From: UBA6136 sp044351045
GTDB lineage: Bacteria; Pseudomonadota; Gammaproteobacteria; Methylococcales; Methylococcaceae
Assembly: GCA_044351045.1 (NCBI GenBank)
Contig: JBILGM010000009.1
Span: 1-64,000, forward strand
Direction: 5' to 3'
Length of the DNA stretch: 64,000 nt
The position numbers and the translations under genes were made by a program. How positions within the stretch are numbered: position 1 is the stretch's first letter; each line of letters starts with the position of its first letter. The notes beneath the pieces were generated by a model. The model ran no database searches. It was not told where the DNA came from and saw only the letters and a program-made list of their open reading frames with translations. Below, in pieces: positions 9,253 to 18,560 of the stretch.

Positions 9253-9303
9253 ACCTTCCCCATTCAACCGGCTGTATTCACCCTTGATTCTCAGGAGATT
9301 GGC

Positions 9304-9666
9304 ATGAGCACCATTCAGATATTTGATCCCGCGCTGTGTTGTAGCACCGGCGTATGTGGTGTGGACGTTGACCAGGCCCTGGTCAATTTCTCCGCCGACG
9401 TCGATTGGGCCCGACAGTACGGCATTCAGATTCAGCGATTCAACCTGTCTCAGGAACCCATGGCCTTCGCCGTGAATGCGAAAGTCAAATCGTTTCTGCA
9501 GACCAATGGAGAAAAGGGACTTCCACTCATTCTGGTTGATGGGGAAGTTGCCATGGCGGGAAGTTATCCGGCGCGGGCCGAACTGGCCCGATGGGCTGGG
9601 GTGACCGTCGCGACCGATCAAACCCCCGCCGAAAACGGTGGCTGCTCCGGAAGTTCCTGCTGCTGA
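9304..9666 (+). CDS. arsD: ArsD As(III) metallochaperone
   Basis: 120 residues. The arsenite-binding cysteines Cys12, Cys13 and Cys18 sit exactly as in characterised ArsD (LCCSTGVCG), and the C-terminus carries a further cluster (GGCSGSSCC). ArsD passes As(III) to the ArsA ATPase, raising its affinity, and acts as a weak repressor in some systems. A good ribosome site (CAGGAG) precedes the ATG. The stop shares bases with the arsA start (TGATG), so chaperone and ATPase are made together. Confidence 0.95.
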   Translation: MSTIQIFDPALCCSTGVCGVDVDQALVNFSADVDWARQYGIQIQRFNLSQEPMAFAVNAKVKSFLQTNGEKGLPLILVDGEVAMAGSYPARAELARWAGVTVATDQTPAENGGCSGSSCC

Positions 9667-11456
9667 TGTGCACCCTCACCCTGAAATTCCTCGAGCAACC
9701 GCCGCGCTTTCTTTTCTTCACGGGAAAAGGCGGGGTTGGGAAAACCTCCCTCGCTTGCGCCACCGCCATTCACCTGGCCCGCGACGGGCGACGCGTCTTG
9801 CTGGTCAGCACCGATCCGGCTTCAAACGTCGGCCAGGTTTTTCACGTGACAATCGGCAACCGGATCACCCCTCTGACGGCGCTGCCCGGGCTCTCTGCCC
9901 TGGAAATTGACCCACAGGCAGCCGCGCAGGGCTATCGTGATCGCATCGTCGGTCCGGTACGCGGCGTCTTGCCTGACAGCGTAGTCAGGGGGATTGAGGA
10001 GCAACTCTCGGGCGCCTGTACCACCGAAATCGCGGCTTTCGATGAGTTCACCGAATTGCTGGTCGAATCCGACCTGACCGCTGAGTTCGACCATATCGTC
10101 TTCGACACGGCGCCGACGGGTCACACCATTCGTCTATTGAGCCTGCCCGGCGCCTGGAACAGCTTCCTCGACGCCGGCAAAGGCGATGCCTCATGCCTCG
10201 GTCCCCTGGCCGGATTGGATAAGCACCGGGCGCAATACAAGACCGCCGTGGCGTCCCTGGCTGATCCCCTGCGCACACGACTGATTCTGGTGGCACGGCC
10301 GCAGAAAGCCACTCTGGCTGAAGTCGCCCGCACTCACGAGGAATTGGCGGGGATCGGCCTGTCGGAACAATACCTGGTGATCAATGGCATCCTGCCGGTC
10401 GCCGAAGGCGCCCATGATCCGTTGGCTGCGGCCATGCTGCTGCGCGAACAAGCCGCGCTGAATGAGCTGCCGGCTGGCTTGGCTGGCCTGCCTCGCGATC
10501 TCATCGGTCTCAAGACCTTCAACATGGTCGGCCTGGAAGCCCTGAGCCAACTCCTCGACGGAGAAGGTCAGCTTCCCGCGGGTGAGGGTGAGAGTCCGGC
10601 TCTCGTTCCTCTGAAGGCGCCCGGGCTGGCATCGCTCGTCGATGAAATAGCCGCGGATGGCCATGGCCTGATCATGCTGATGGGAAAAGGGGGTGTCGGG
10701 AAAACCACCCTCGCCGCCGCTATCGCCGTGGACCTCGCCAGGCGCGGGCTACCCGTCCATCTGACCACCTCCGATCCGGCGGCGCATCTGACCGAAACCC
10801 TGGCCGGCGCGGTCGCCCATCTCGACATCAGCCGCATCGATCCTCACGTAGAAACCGAAAACTATCGTCAGCAGGTGCTGGAAACCAAGGGGGCCAAGCT
10901 CGATGCCGCCGGACGCGCCCTGCTGGAAGAAGACCTGCGTTCACCCTGCACCGAGGAAATCGCTGTCTTCCAGGCGTTTTCACGCATCATTCGTGAAGCC
11001 GGCAAGAAATTTGTCGTCATGGATACCGCGCCGACCGGGCACACCTTGTTGTTGCTGGACGCGACGGGCGCCTACCACCGCGAAGTCTCCCGACAAATGG
11101 CGGACAGCCGCATGGATGTCCTGACGCCGATGATGCAGCTGCAGGATCAGCAAAAGACCAAGGTCCTGTTGGTTACGCTCGCCGAAACCACCCCGGTGCT
11201 GGAAGCGGCGAACCTGCAAAACGACTTGCGGCGGGCCGGGATAGAGCCCTGGGCCTGGATCATCAACAACTGCATTGCGGCCACGGATACCCAATCGGCG
11301 CTTCTCAGGCAACGCGCCTTTAACGAACTCGGCGAGGTTGAGGCTGTGGCCCAACACCACGCCAAGCGCTATGCCGTCGTGCCCGTATTGAAGGAGGAGC
11401 CCGTGGGGGCAGATCGGCTGCAGCAGTTACTTCACGCTTCACCATACTTAGGATAA
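9666..11456 (+). CDS. arsA: ArsA arsenite-stimulated ATPase
   Basis: 596 residues, made of two homologous halves as in classical ArsA. P-loops lie at about 20-27 (GKGGVGKTS) and about 340 (GKGGVGKTT), and signal-transduction DTAPTGHT motifs occur in both halves. Cysteines for the metalloid site are in the S-G-A-C-T-T-E and S-P-C-T-E-E segments (C-T-x-E-I-A in both halves). The start at 9666 was chosen because it overlaps the arsD stop; the frame stays open further upstream, but that would run inside arsD. The ATPase binds the efflux carrier and energises As(III) export. Here the carrier is Acr3, not ArsB, a pairing known from other bacteria with arsDA-acr3. Confidence 0.95.
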   Translation: MCTLTLKFLEQPPRFLFFTGKGGVGKTSLACATAIHLARDGRRVLLVSTDPASNVGQVFHVTIGNRITPLTALPGLSALEIDPQAAAQGYRDRIVGPVRGVLPDSVVRGIEEQLSGACTTEIAAFDEFTELLVESDLTAEFDHIVFDTAPTGHTIRLLSLPGAWNSFLDAGKGDASCLGPLAGLDKHRAQYKTAVASLADPLRTRLILVARPQKATLAEVARTHEELAGIGLSEQYLVINGILPVAEGAHDPLAAAMLLREQAALNELPAGLAGLPRDLIGLKTFNMVGLEALSQLLDGEGQLPAGEGESPALVPLKAPGLASLVDEIAADGHGLIMLMGKGGVGKTTLAAAIAVDLARRGLPVHLTTSDPAAHLTETLAGAVAHLDISRIDPHVETENYRQQVLETKGAKLDAAGRALLEEDLRSPCTEEIAVFQAFSRIIREAGKKFVVMDTAPTGHTLLLLDATGAYHREVSRQMADSRMDVLTPMMQLQDQQKTKVLLVTLAETTPVLEAANLQNDLRRAGIEPWAWIINNCIAATDTQSALLRQRAFNELGEVEAVAQHHAKRYAVVPVLKEEPVGADRLQQLLHASPYLG

Positions 11457-11511
11457 CGAGGACTCACATGTCCAACACCGACCTTTTTCCAATACCCTCC
11501 AGGTGAACATC

Positions 11512-12636
11512 ATGAGCCGGCAAAAGCACCGCCCCAAAACCTCATCCGCTCGCCAAAGCGGTAAAGACAGAAAAAACTTCGGGCAGCCAAACCCGGCCCT
11601 TCAACCCATGAGTATTTTTGAGCGCTACCTGACCCTTTGGGTGTTGCTCTGCATCTTGGCAGGGATTGCCCTGGGCCAGTGGTTCCCCGCAGCCTTTCAG
11701 GCGCTGGGCCGCATGGAGGTCACCCAGGTCAACCTGCCGGTTGGACTGCTGATCTGGATCATGATCATTCCGATGCTGGTGAAGGTAGACTTTGGCGCAT
11801 TGCATGAAGTCCGTCAGCATGTCCGGGGCATCGGTGTCACCCTGTTCGTCAACTGGCTGGTGAAACCGTTTTCGATGGCGTTTCTCGGCTGGCTGTTCAT
11901 CCGGCATCTATTCGCCCCGATGCTGCCGGCCGACCAGCTCGACAGTTACATCGCCGGCCTGATTCTGCTGGCGGCAGCGCCTTGCACGGCCATGGTTTTC
12001 GTGTGGAGTCGGCTGACTCAAGGTGACCCGATATTCACCTTGTCACAGGTGGCCTTGAACGACACCATCATGGTGTTCGCCTTTGCCCCCCTGGTCGGCC
12101 TCCTGCTCGGTATCTCCGCCATTAGCGTGCCCTGGGCCACCCTCGTCACTTCAGTGGTTCTGTATATCGTGATCCCGGTGATTCTCGCCCAGTGGTGGCG
12201 CAGACGGCTACTGTCCAAAGGGACGGCAAGTTTCGAGATCGCCATGGAAAGGATCGCCCCGTGGTCGATTGCAGCGCTGCTGTCCACGCTGGTGCTGCTG
12301 TTTGCATTTCAGGGCGAGGCCATCCTGAAACAGCCACGAGTGATCGCGCTGCTCGCCGTTCCCATTCTTGTCCAGGTCTTTTTCAACTCGGCACTCGCCT
12401 ACGGGCTCAATCGTGCGGTGGGAGAGAAGCACAACATTGCCTGTCCGTCGGCCTTGATAGGGGCCTCCAACTTCTTTGAATTGGCGGTGGCCGCAGCGAT
12501 CAGCCTGTTTGGGTTTCAGTCCGGCGCAGCACTCGCTACCGTGGTGGGCGTGCTAATCGAGGTGCCGGTGATGCTGCTGGTCGTCAAGGTGGTGAATGCC
12601 TCCAAAGGTTGGTACGAGAGAACCACACCGGACTGA
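11512..12636 (+). CDS. acr3: Acr3-family arsenite efflux carrier
   Basis: About 374 residues with ten hydrophobic segments. The ACR3 signature region LLAAAPCTAMVFVWS contains the conserved Cys needed for As(III) transport, and a second signature (ALIGASNFFELAVAAAISLFG) is near the C-terminus. I prefer the ATG at 11512 because AGGTG sits 6 bases before it; GTG at 11503 is in frame. The family homology starts only at about residue 34 (MSIFERYLTLWV), leaving an unusual basic N-terminal extension (KHRPKTSSARQSGKDRK), or the true start is the ATG at 11611. Last gene of the ars operon. Confidence 0.93.
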   Translation: MSRQKHRPKTSSARQSGKDRKNFGQPNPALQPMSIFERYLTLWVLLCILAGIALGQWFPAAFQALGRMEVTQVNLPVGLLIWIMIIPMLVKVDFGALHEVRQHVRGIGVTLFVNWLVKPFSMAFLGWLFIRHLFAPMLPADQLDSYIAGLILLAAAPCTAMVFVWSRLTQGDPIFTLSQVALNDTIMVFAFAPLVGLLLGISAISVPWATLVTSVVLYIVIPVILAQWWRRRLLSKGTASFEIAMERIAPWSIAALLSTLVLLFAFQGEAILKQPRVIALLAVPILVQVFFNSALAYGLNRAVGEKHNIACPSALIGASNFFELAVAAAISLFGFQSGAALATVVGVLIEVPVMLLVVKVVNASKGWYERTTPD

Positions 12637-12715
12637 CTCGCGTCAGCTCGGTGTAATCGCCGTCCAACACACCATCATGTTCGACCCCGTGTTTTAACCT
12701 TTAGAACCTGGTCGT

Positions 12716-13684
12716 TCAATGGCTCTTCGGCTCGATCCGCTTCAGCAATGAAAACAGATCGCTGTTGGTGGAGAGCACCACGGTGGCCTCGCTACCGATG
12801 ATCTTCCGGTAGGTCTCCATGCTCTTGGTGAATCGGTAAAAATCGGCGGCCTGGGGTTTCTGGGTATAAGCCCGGGCGTAGATTTCGGTCGCCTTGGCAT
12901 CGGATTCGCCGCGAATCTCCTGGACGCGCTTGTAGGCGGTGGATTCGATTTCGTTGATGTCACGATCCTTCTTGCCGCTGATCCGCGCCGCTTCGCCCTC
13001 GCCCTCGGAGCGGAAACGCTGGGCAATCTGCAAACGCTCGCTGATCATTCGCTGATAAATCCGTTCAAGCACTTCCGGGTTGTAGTTGAGTCGCTTGATA
13101 CGGATATCCAGCAGTTCGATGCCGAATTCGGCCAGCTTGGGCGCCGCCGACTCAAAGATGTTCTTCTCCAGTTCCGCCCGGCCAAACTGAATCGGTCGCA
13201 GAACACCCAACGCACCCACCCCGCTCAACGTGGCGGCCGCGTTTTCGTCCTGCAGCGGCTTGCGCTGCTTTTCGGTTCTCACCACCTCGATCAGTTCGTG
13301 CCGGGCCACCACGGTGCGTGTTTCACTGCCCAGAATGTCTTCCAGCCGTGACTGGGCACTGCGCTCATCCCGCAAGCGCAGAAAATACTGCATGGGATCG
13401 GTGATGCGCCAGCGGGCAAAAGTATCCACCTGGATATAGGTCTTGTCCTTGGTCGACATTTCGACCATGGGCCCATCCCAGGCCAGATAGCGCTTGTCGA
13501 TACGGTTGACCTCCTGGATGAAAGGCAACTTGAAATGCAGTCCCGGCTCGGTAATCGGTTCGCCCATCGGGCGACCGAACTGGGTGATAATGACCTGCTC
13601 GGTTTGCCGAACGGTATAGAGCGAGAGCAACAAAACCAGACCCAGCAAAACGGCTCCGGCAAAACGGATGTGACGCATGTTCAT
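12716..13684 (-). CDS. hflC: HflC, membrane protease regulator
   Basis: 322 residues of the SPFH/band-7 (stomatin-prohibitin) family: an N-terminal membrane anchor (about 5-22), QVIITQFGRPMGEPITEPGL at the start of the SPFH domain, a long coiled coil (about 210-275, with the helix EGEGEAARISGKKDRDINEIE), and the HflC-type C-terminal segment TYRKIIG and LSTNSDLFSLLK. With HflK it forms the large periplasm-facing cage that holds and regulates FtsH. It overlaps hflK by 4 bases. The usual hflX upstream is missing here. Confidence 0.94.
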   Translation of the reverse strand: MNMRHIRFAGAVLLGLVLLLSLYTVRQTEQVIITQFGRPMGEPITEPGLHFKLPFIQEVNRIDKRYLAWDGPMVEMSTKDKTYIQVDTFARWRITDPMQYFLRLRDERSAQSRLEDILGSETRTVVARHELIEVVRTEKQRKPLQDENAAATLSGVGALGVLRPIQFGRAELEKNIFESAAPKLAEFGIELLDIRIKRLNYNPEVLERIYQRMISERLQIAQRFRSEGEGEAARISGKKDRDINEIESTAYKRVQEIRGESDAKATEIYARAYTQKPQAADFYRFTKSMETYRKIIGSEATVVLSTNSDLFSLLKRIEPKSH

Positions 13685-14670
13685 TTGGCAACTCCGGGCA
13701 GGGTCTGAGTCTGGGGCAGGGGAAGCATGGGCAGGATCTGCTGCACCGCTTCGTCGACGATGATGCCCTGCTTGGCTTGGGGCAACACGTCACCCATGGT
13801 TTCCAGGTAGATACGGGTCCGCGTCACCTCGGGCGCCTTGACGAACTCCTCGAGAACGGCGCCAAACGCTGCAGCATCACCCTCGGCTTCGTTGATACGC
13901 TTGAACCGATAGCCTTCCGCCTCGCGGATGGCCTGATCCGCTCGACCGCGGGCACGGGGGACGGCTTTGTTGTATTCGCCGTTGGCGAGATTGATAGCAT
14001 TTTCCCTGTCCTGCTGCGCCCGATTCACCTCATTGAACGAGGGTTGGACCGGCTCCGGGGGATCGACATTCTTGAGCTGAACCTGATTGACCACCACCCC
14101 CAGATGGTAACGAGCCGCCAGATCCCGGAGTCGGCTAAGCGAGGTGTCCTCGATATCCTGCCGACCGATGGTGATGATTTCATCTACGGTTCGGTCGCCG
14201 ATTATCTCCCGCATAACGGATTCGGACAGATCACGAAGCGTAATGCCGGGGTCGCGCACCTCAAAAAGAAAGACCTCGGGATCGGTGATGCGGTACTGCA
14301 CCACCCATTCGACCAGGGCGGCATTCAGGTCGCCCGTCACCATGGACCGCTCCTTCATAGGGTCCACTCCGATCTGATCGGGATTGGTCGTCAAATCGGC
14401 GGGCTTGCGCATCCCGAACTCCAGCTTCAGCTGGCGTTGGGTAGGGACCTTGATGACTTCATCGATGCCAAACGGCAATTTAAGATGCAGGCCCGGCGGG
14501 ACATTCTGCAGATGCTTGCCAAAACGCAGCACCACGCCCTCTGATTCGGCCGGCACGGTGTAATAGGCAGTGAACAATCCAATCAGGGCAAACAGCACCA
14601 GCAGTATGGCCCCAATCGGTGGGGGCTTTCTGGACGGCAATGACTGCGTCCACGGGTTGGGTGTGCTCAT
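13681..14670 (-). CDS. hflK: HflK, membrane protease regulator
   Basis: 329 residues, upstream partner of hflC. N-terminal cytoplasmic tail rich in Pro (about 1-17), one membrane segment (about 18-37), SPFH domain starting VPAESEGVVLRFGKHLQ, coiled coil (about 215-265) and a C-terminal Pro-rich tail (PMLPLPQTQTLP). The N-terminal Gly/Asn-rich region typical of E. coli HflK is much shorter, and total length is below the ~419 of E. coli. The product assembles with HflC and FtsH at the inner membrane. A divergent spacer of about 80-160 bases separates it from potA. Confidence 0.94.
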   Translation of the reverse strand: MSTPNPWTQSLPSRKPPPIGAILLVLFALIGLFTAYYTVPAESEGVVLRFGKHLQNVPPGLHLKLPFGIDEVIKVPTQRQLKLEFGMRKPADLTTNPDQIGVDPMKERSMVTGDLNAALVEWVVQYRITDPEVFLFEVRDPGITLRDLSESVMREIIGDRTVDEIITIGRQDIEDTSLSRLRDLAARYHLGVVVNQVQLKNVDPPEPVQPSFNEVNRAQQDRENAINLANGEYNKAVPRARGRADQAIREAEGYRFKRINEAEGDAAAFGAVLEEFVKAPEVTRTRIYLETMGDVLPQAKQGIIVDEAVQQILPMLPLPQTQTLPGVAK

Positions 14671-14830
14671 CAGTTTCTCCGGGATGTGGCAGTAACAAGC
14701 TCAGGCCGCAAAGACCCAGTGTAGCGCGATCCAGAAAACCGGGGACTCGATGAACGACTTTCGCAGCGTGTTGAGAGCCGTGGTAGCTTATCGGCAAAGA
14801 ATCTCAACCGCCTCCAGTCCTACCCCCCCT

Positions 14831-15928
14831 ATGCCCCCTCCACTGGTTGAATTTTCCGCCGTTGCCAAAAGCTACGACGGCAAGATGGTCCTGCCTGGTC
14901 TGGCTCTGGAGGTGCAAGAGGGTGAATTCCTCACCCTGCTGGGACCGTCCGGCTGCGGCAAGAGCACTGCTCTCAGGTTACTGGCGGGCTTCGAGTCGCC
15001 CGATAGTGGCAAGATTCGCCTGGAGGGGGTCGTCATCAACCCGCTCCCCCCCGAAAAGCGCCCGATCAATACCGTCTTCCAGAGCTACGCGCTCTTTCCT
15101 CACATGACAGTGGAGCAGAACATCAGCTTTGGCCTGCGCATGAAACGGATTCCCCCATCGGAAATCCGGAGCCGTGTGCAAGAAGCCCTGGAGATGGTCC
15201 GGCTTCCCGATCTGGCCCGGCGAAAACCCGGTCAGCTTTCTGGCGGGCAACAGCAGCGAATTGCGTTGGCCCGAGCCCTGGTCAACCGACCCCGGGTCCT
15301 GTTGCTGGACGAACCCCTTAGCGCCCTGGATTTTCGGCTTCGCAAAGCCATGCAGACCGAGCTGAGAGCCCTGCAGCGACAATTAGGACTGACCTTCATT
15401 TTTGTCACGCATGACCAGGAAGAAGCTCTGTCTATGTCCGATCGCGTCGCCGTCATGCGTGATGGCGTGATTCAACAGATCGGTCCTCCCCGGGATATTT
15501 ATGAGACTCCGGCCAATAGCTTTGTGGCCCGGTTCGTGGGCGAAAGCAATCTAATGGAGGGTATGATCACCCGTCGATTCGATGACGAATACGTCGCTAT
15601 CGAGATGGAAAATCAGGTTTTTTCCTTCCCCGCTCCGTTGAGCCTGTCGCCCGGCGCGCACGTCGTGGTCTTGCTGCGACCCCAGGATTTGAAAATGGAG
15701 ATCATTGGCCTCGAAGAAGCGAGGGAGGGCCAATTGACAGGTGCCATGGAGAACAGGACTTACAAGGGCATGACGCTGGACACCCTCATCCGGCTCGACA
15801 GTGGCACGGTCCTGCATGCCAGCGAAATTTTTGACGGCAATCACGCTGCCTGGACCCCGGGCCAGCGCGTGGCCATCGGGTGGGCGCCCCACTCAGCTTG
15901 TGTGCTCCCCGCCGATGCGCCTAGCTGA
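14831..15928 (+). CDS. potA: Spermidine/putrescine ABC transporter ATPase
   Basis: 365 residues from the ATG at 14831, where family homology begins (LVEFSAVAKSYDGK); an in-frame ATG at 14750 would add a 27-residue tail with no family counterpart. Walker A GPSGCGKST, Q-loop in TVFQSYALFPHMTV, ABC signature LSGGQQQRIALARAL, Walker B VLLLDEPLSALD and the H-loop FVTHDQEEALSMSDR are all present. The C-terminal TOBE domain (about 280-360) is typical of PotA-type ATPases. First gene of potABCD; its end overlaps potB by 14 bases. It powers polyamine uptake. Confidence 0.93.
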   Translation: MPPPLVEFSAVAKSYDGKMVLPGLALEVQEGEFLTLLGPSGCGKSTALRLLAGFESPDSGKIRLEGVVINPLPPEKRPINTVFQSYALFPHMTVEQNISFGLRMKRIPPSEIRSRVQEALEMVRLPDLARRKPGQLSGGQQQRIALARALVNRPRVLLLDEPLSALDFRLRKAMQTELRALQRQLGLTFIFVTHDQEEALSMSDRVAVMRDGVIQQIGPPRDIYETPANSFVARFVGESNLMEGMITRRFDDEYVAIEMENQVFSFPAPLSLSPGAHVVVLLRPQDLKMEIIGLEEAREGQLTGAMENRTYKGMTLDTLIRLDSGTVLHASEIFDGNHAAWTPGQRVAIGWAPHSACVLPADAPS

Positions 15929-16775
15929 TGCCATGTTGAACGCCGGACGCGGCCTCTTGCCGGTCTGGCTTCTGCTTTTTGCCTTGATCCCCCTGCTCAT
16001 GGTGTCGGCGGTCAGTCTGCTGACGCGGGATGAAGCCGGATGGATCACACCGGAGGTCACTTTGGAGAACTACCGGCGTCTTTTTGATCCGGTCTATCTC
16101 AAGGTCTTTACCCACTCAATGGCCATGGCCGGGTTATCTACCCTCTTGTGCCTAGGCCTGGCCTATCCGTTTGCCTATCTTCTCTCCCGCGTCGGTTCGG
16201 CATGGCGGGGTGTCTTGCTTACTTTGGTGATTGTTCCGTTCTGGACTAACTCTCTGATCCGCATTTACGCGATCCGCAACCTGCTGGCGGCCAAAGGCGC
16301 AATGAATAGTCTGCTGCTGGCGCTGGGACTGATCGACGAGCCGGTTCGCCTGCTCTACTCCGGTTGGGCCGTCGGCCTGGGGCTGACCTATGTGCTGTTG
16401 CCGTTCATGATCCTGCCGCTCTATTCCAGTTTCGAGAAGCTGGATCGCCGCCTGGTCGAGGCGGCGGCCGACCTCTACGCCGGTCGTTGGGCGATCTTCC
16501 GTCATGTCATCATTCCCCTCACCGCGCCCGGCATCGCCGCCGGTTGCCTGCTGGTATTTCTCCCGGCGCTGGGTTTGTTCTATGTCACCGATGTGCTGGG
16601 CGGCGCCCGTGATCTGATGGTCGGGGCTTTGCTGAAGGATCAGTTTCTGGAGGCGCGTGACTGGCCCTTCGGCTCGGCGGCCAGCCTGATCGTGATTCTT
16701 TGGCTATTCCTGCTGATGGGAGTCTATCGGTGGGCACAGCGGTGGGCCGGGATGGGGCAGGTGGACGATGTCTAG
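15915..16775 (+). CDS. potB: Polyamine ABC transporter permease PotB
   Basis: 286 residues with six membrane segments and the permease EAA-type loop EAAADLYAGRWAIFRHVIIP. The ATG at 15915 overlaps the potA end; an internal ATG at 15933 is also possible. A frame extends further back but inside potA. WTNSLIRIYAIRNLL and the overall layout match PotB of the spermidine-preferential system. It pairs with PotC as the inner-membrane channel; its stop overlaps the potC start by 8 bases. Confidence 0.92.
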   Translation: MRLADAMLNAGRGLLPVWLLLFALIPLLMVSAVSLLTRDEAGWITPEVTLENYRRLFDPVYLKVFTHSMAMAGLSTLLCLGLAYPFAYLLSRVGSAWRGVLLTLVIVPFWTNSLIRIYAIRNLLAAKGAMNSLLLALGLIDEPVRLLYSGWAVGLGLTYVLLPFMILPLYSSFEKLDRRLVEAAADLYAGRWAIFRHVIIPLTAPGIAAGCLLVFLPALGLFYVTDVLGGARDLMVGALLKDQFLEARDWPFGSAASLIVILWLFLLMGVYRWAQRWAGMGQVDDV

Positions 16776-17532
16776 ATCTGGCCGCATCTATCTGTGGGGC
16801 GTGTTTGCCTTTCTCTACCTGCCGATGGCCTTGCTGATGGCCTACTCGTTCAACGAATCACCCTTCGGCTCGAACTGGGATCAACTGGGTTGGGAATGGT
16901 ACCGCCGCCTGGCGGACGACCCGCTGCTCATTGAGGCCACCCTGAATTCCGTGGCAGTGGCTCTGCTCTCTGCCTCACTGGCCACGGTAATAGGGACCGC
17001 AGGCGCGGTGGGATCAAGCTTGTATGCGTTTCGCGGGCAGGTTTTTTTTCACCGTCTGATGTTGGTCAGCCTGATGTCGCCAGAGATCGTGATGGGTGTT
17101 TCGCTGCTGGTGCTGTTCCTTGCCCTGAGAATTCCGCTGGGTTTCGGATCGCTGCTGCTGGCACACATCACCTTTTGCCTGCCGTTTGTAACGGTGACCG
17201 TCATGTCCCGGCTCAAGGATTTCGACCCGCGCCTGATCGAGTCCGCTCGTGACCTCGGAGCCAGCGAGGCCCAGGCCATCGGCAACGTGGTGCTGCCGCT
17301 AGCGTTACCCGCCATTCTCGCCGGCTGGCTGCTCAGCTTCACCCTCTCGATGGATGATGTAGTGGTGAGCTTTTTTGTCACCGGGCCGGAATTCGAGGTG
17401 CTGCCGCTAAGGATTTATTCCATGGTGCGCATGGGCATCAAGCCCGAAGTGAATGCGCTGGCCACACTGCTGTTCGGTTTGTCGCTGGCAATGGTCATCC
17501 TGTCTCAACGGCTGATGGGAAGGAAGCGCTGA
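16768..17532 (+). CDS. potC: Polyamine ABC transporter permease PotC
   Basis: 254 residues with six predicted membrane segments. PotC marks: SFNESPFGSNWDQLGWEWY near the N-terminus and the EAA loop ESARDLGASEAQAIGNVVLP, followed by LSMDDVVVSFFVTGPEF, a conserved stretch in this permease. It shares 8 bases with potB and one base with potD, so the operon is tightly coupled. Confidence 0.93.
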   Translation: MSRSGRIYLWGVFAFLYLPMALLMAYSFNESPFGSNWDQLGWEWYRRLADDPLLIEATLNSVAVALLSASLATVIGTAGAVGSSLYAFRGQVFFHRLMLVSLMSPEIVMGVSLLVLFLALRIPLGFGSLLLAHITFCLPFVTVTVMSRLKDFDPRLIESARDLGASEAQAIGNVVLPLALPAILAGWLLSFTLSMDDVVVSFFVTGPEFEVLPLRIYSMVRMGIKPEVNALATLLFGLSLAMVILSQRLMGRKR

Positions 17533-18560
17533 TGCGGGCCGCGATGGTCTGGATATGGCTGCTCGCTACAAAGATCTGCCTGGCCGCACCGGAGGAGATC
17601 ACTTTCTTCAACTGGTCGGATTACCTGCCCGGCGAGGTACTGGAGCAGTTCACCGCAGAAACCGGCATTCGCGTGCGTTATTCGACCTACGACAGTAACG
17701 AGGCGATGTATGCCAAGCTCAAGCTCCTGAGCGGCAAGGGCTACGACCTGATCGTCCCATCCACGTATTTTATCGACCGCATGGGTAAAGAGGGCCTGCT
17801 GAGACCACTGGACCGCTCGCAACTGCCGAATTTCCGCTTTCTAGATACCCGACATCTCGACAAACCGTTTGATCCCGGCAACCGTTACAGTGTGCCTTAC
17901 CTTTGGGGGACCACTGGCATCGCATTGGATACACGGCATTTTGATCCCGGCCAGATGAAAGCGTGGGCCGATCTCTGGCGACCGGAGTTTCATGGCCGCC
18001 TGCTGCTGTCGAACGATATGCGCGAGGTATTTCACATCGGTCTGCGGGTGCTGGGATATTCCGGCAACAGCACCGATCCGGAACAGATTCGCCAAGCCTA
18101 TGAAAAACTGCGTTCCTTGATGCCCAATGTCCGGCTGTTCAATTCCGATGCCCCGCTGATGCTCTATGTGACCGGCGAGGTAGATGCCGGCATGACCTGG
18201 AGCGGCAACGCCTATCGCACCCAACAGGAAGTCCCCAGCTTCGTTTACATCTACCCGCACGAGGGCTGCGGCTTGTGGATGGACAATCTGGCCATCCCTG
18301 CCGGTGCCAGGAATCCGGAAGGCGCGCTGCTTCTCATCAACTTTCTGCTGCGACCGGATATTGCCCGACTGATTGCCGAAAAAACCCGCTACGCCTCCCC
18401 CAACGCCGAAGCCGTCCGACAGTTGCCGGCCGAGGTTCGCGACAATCCCGTCATGTACCCCTCGCCCGCAGTGCTGGCCAATGGCGAATATAGCCTGGAT
18501 ATCGGCGAAGCTGTCACGGTTTATGCGAAATACTGGGAGCGGCTCAAGGTGGGTGAGTAA
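17532..18560 (+). CDS. potD: Periplasmic polyamine-binding protein PotD
   Basis: 342 residues. A short signal peptide (about 1-18, ending KICLA) leads into the mature start EEITFFNWSDYLPGEVLEQF, characteristic of PotD/PotF. The ligand-cleft regions STYDSNEAMYAKLK, YDLIVPSTYFIDRM and GEVDAGMTWSGNAY are present; the acidic and aromatic residues there coordinate polyamine amines. Start overlaps the potC stop (TGATG). Whether spermidine or putrescine is favoured cannot be read from sequence. Confidence 0.93.
   Translation: MRAAMVWIWLLATKICLAAPEEITFFNWSDYLPGEVLEQFTAETGIRVRYSTYDSNEAMYAKLKLLSGKGYDLIVPSTYFIDRMGKEGLLRPLDRSQLPNFRFLDTRHLDKPFDPGNRYSVPYLWGTTGIALDTRHFDPGQMKAWADLWRPEFHGRLLLSNDMREVFHIGLRVLGYSGNSTDPEQIRQAYEKLRSLMPNVRLFNSDAPLMLYVTGEVDAGMTWSGNAYRTQQEVPSFVYIYPHEGCGLWMDNLAIPAGARNPEGALLLINFLLRPDIARLIAEKTRYASPNAEAVRQLPAEVRDNPVMYPSPAVLANGEYSLDIGEAVTVYAKYWERLKVGE

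Noticed and set aside
8752..9621. A 289-residue open frame antisense to arsC and arsD
   Set aside because: The opposite strand encodes clear ArsC and ArsD with all key Cys; the antisense frame has no recognisable domain.
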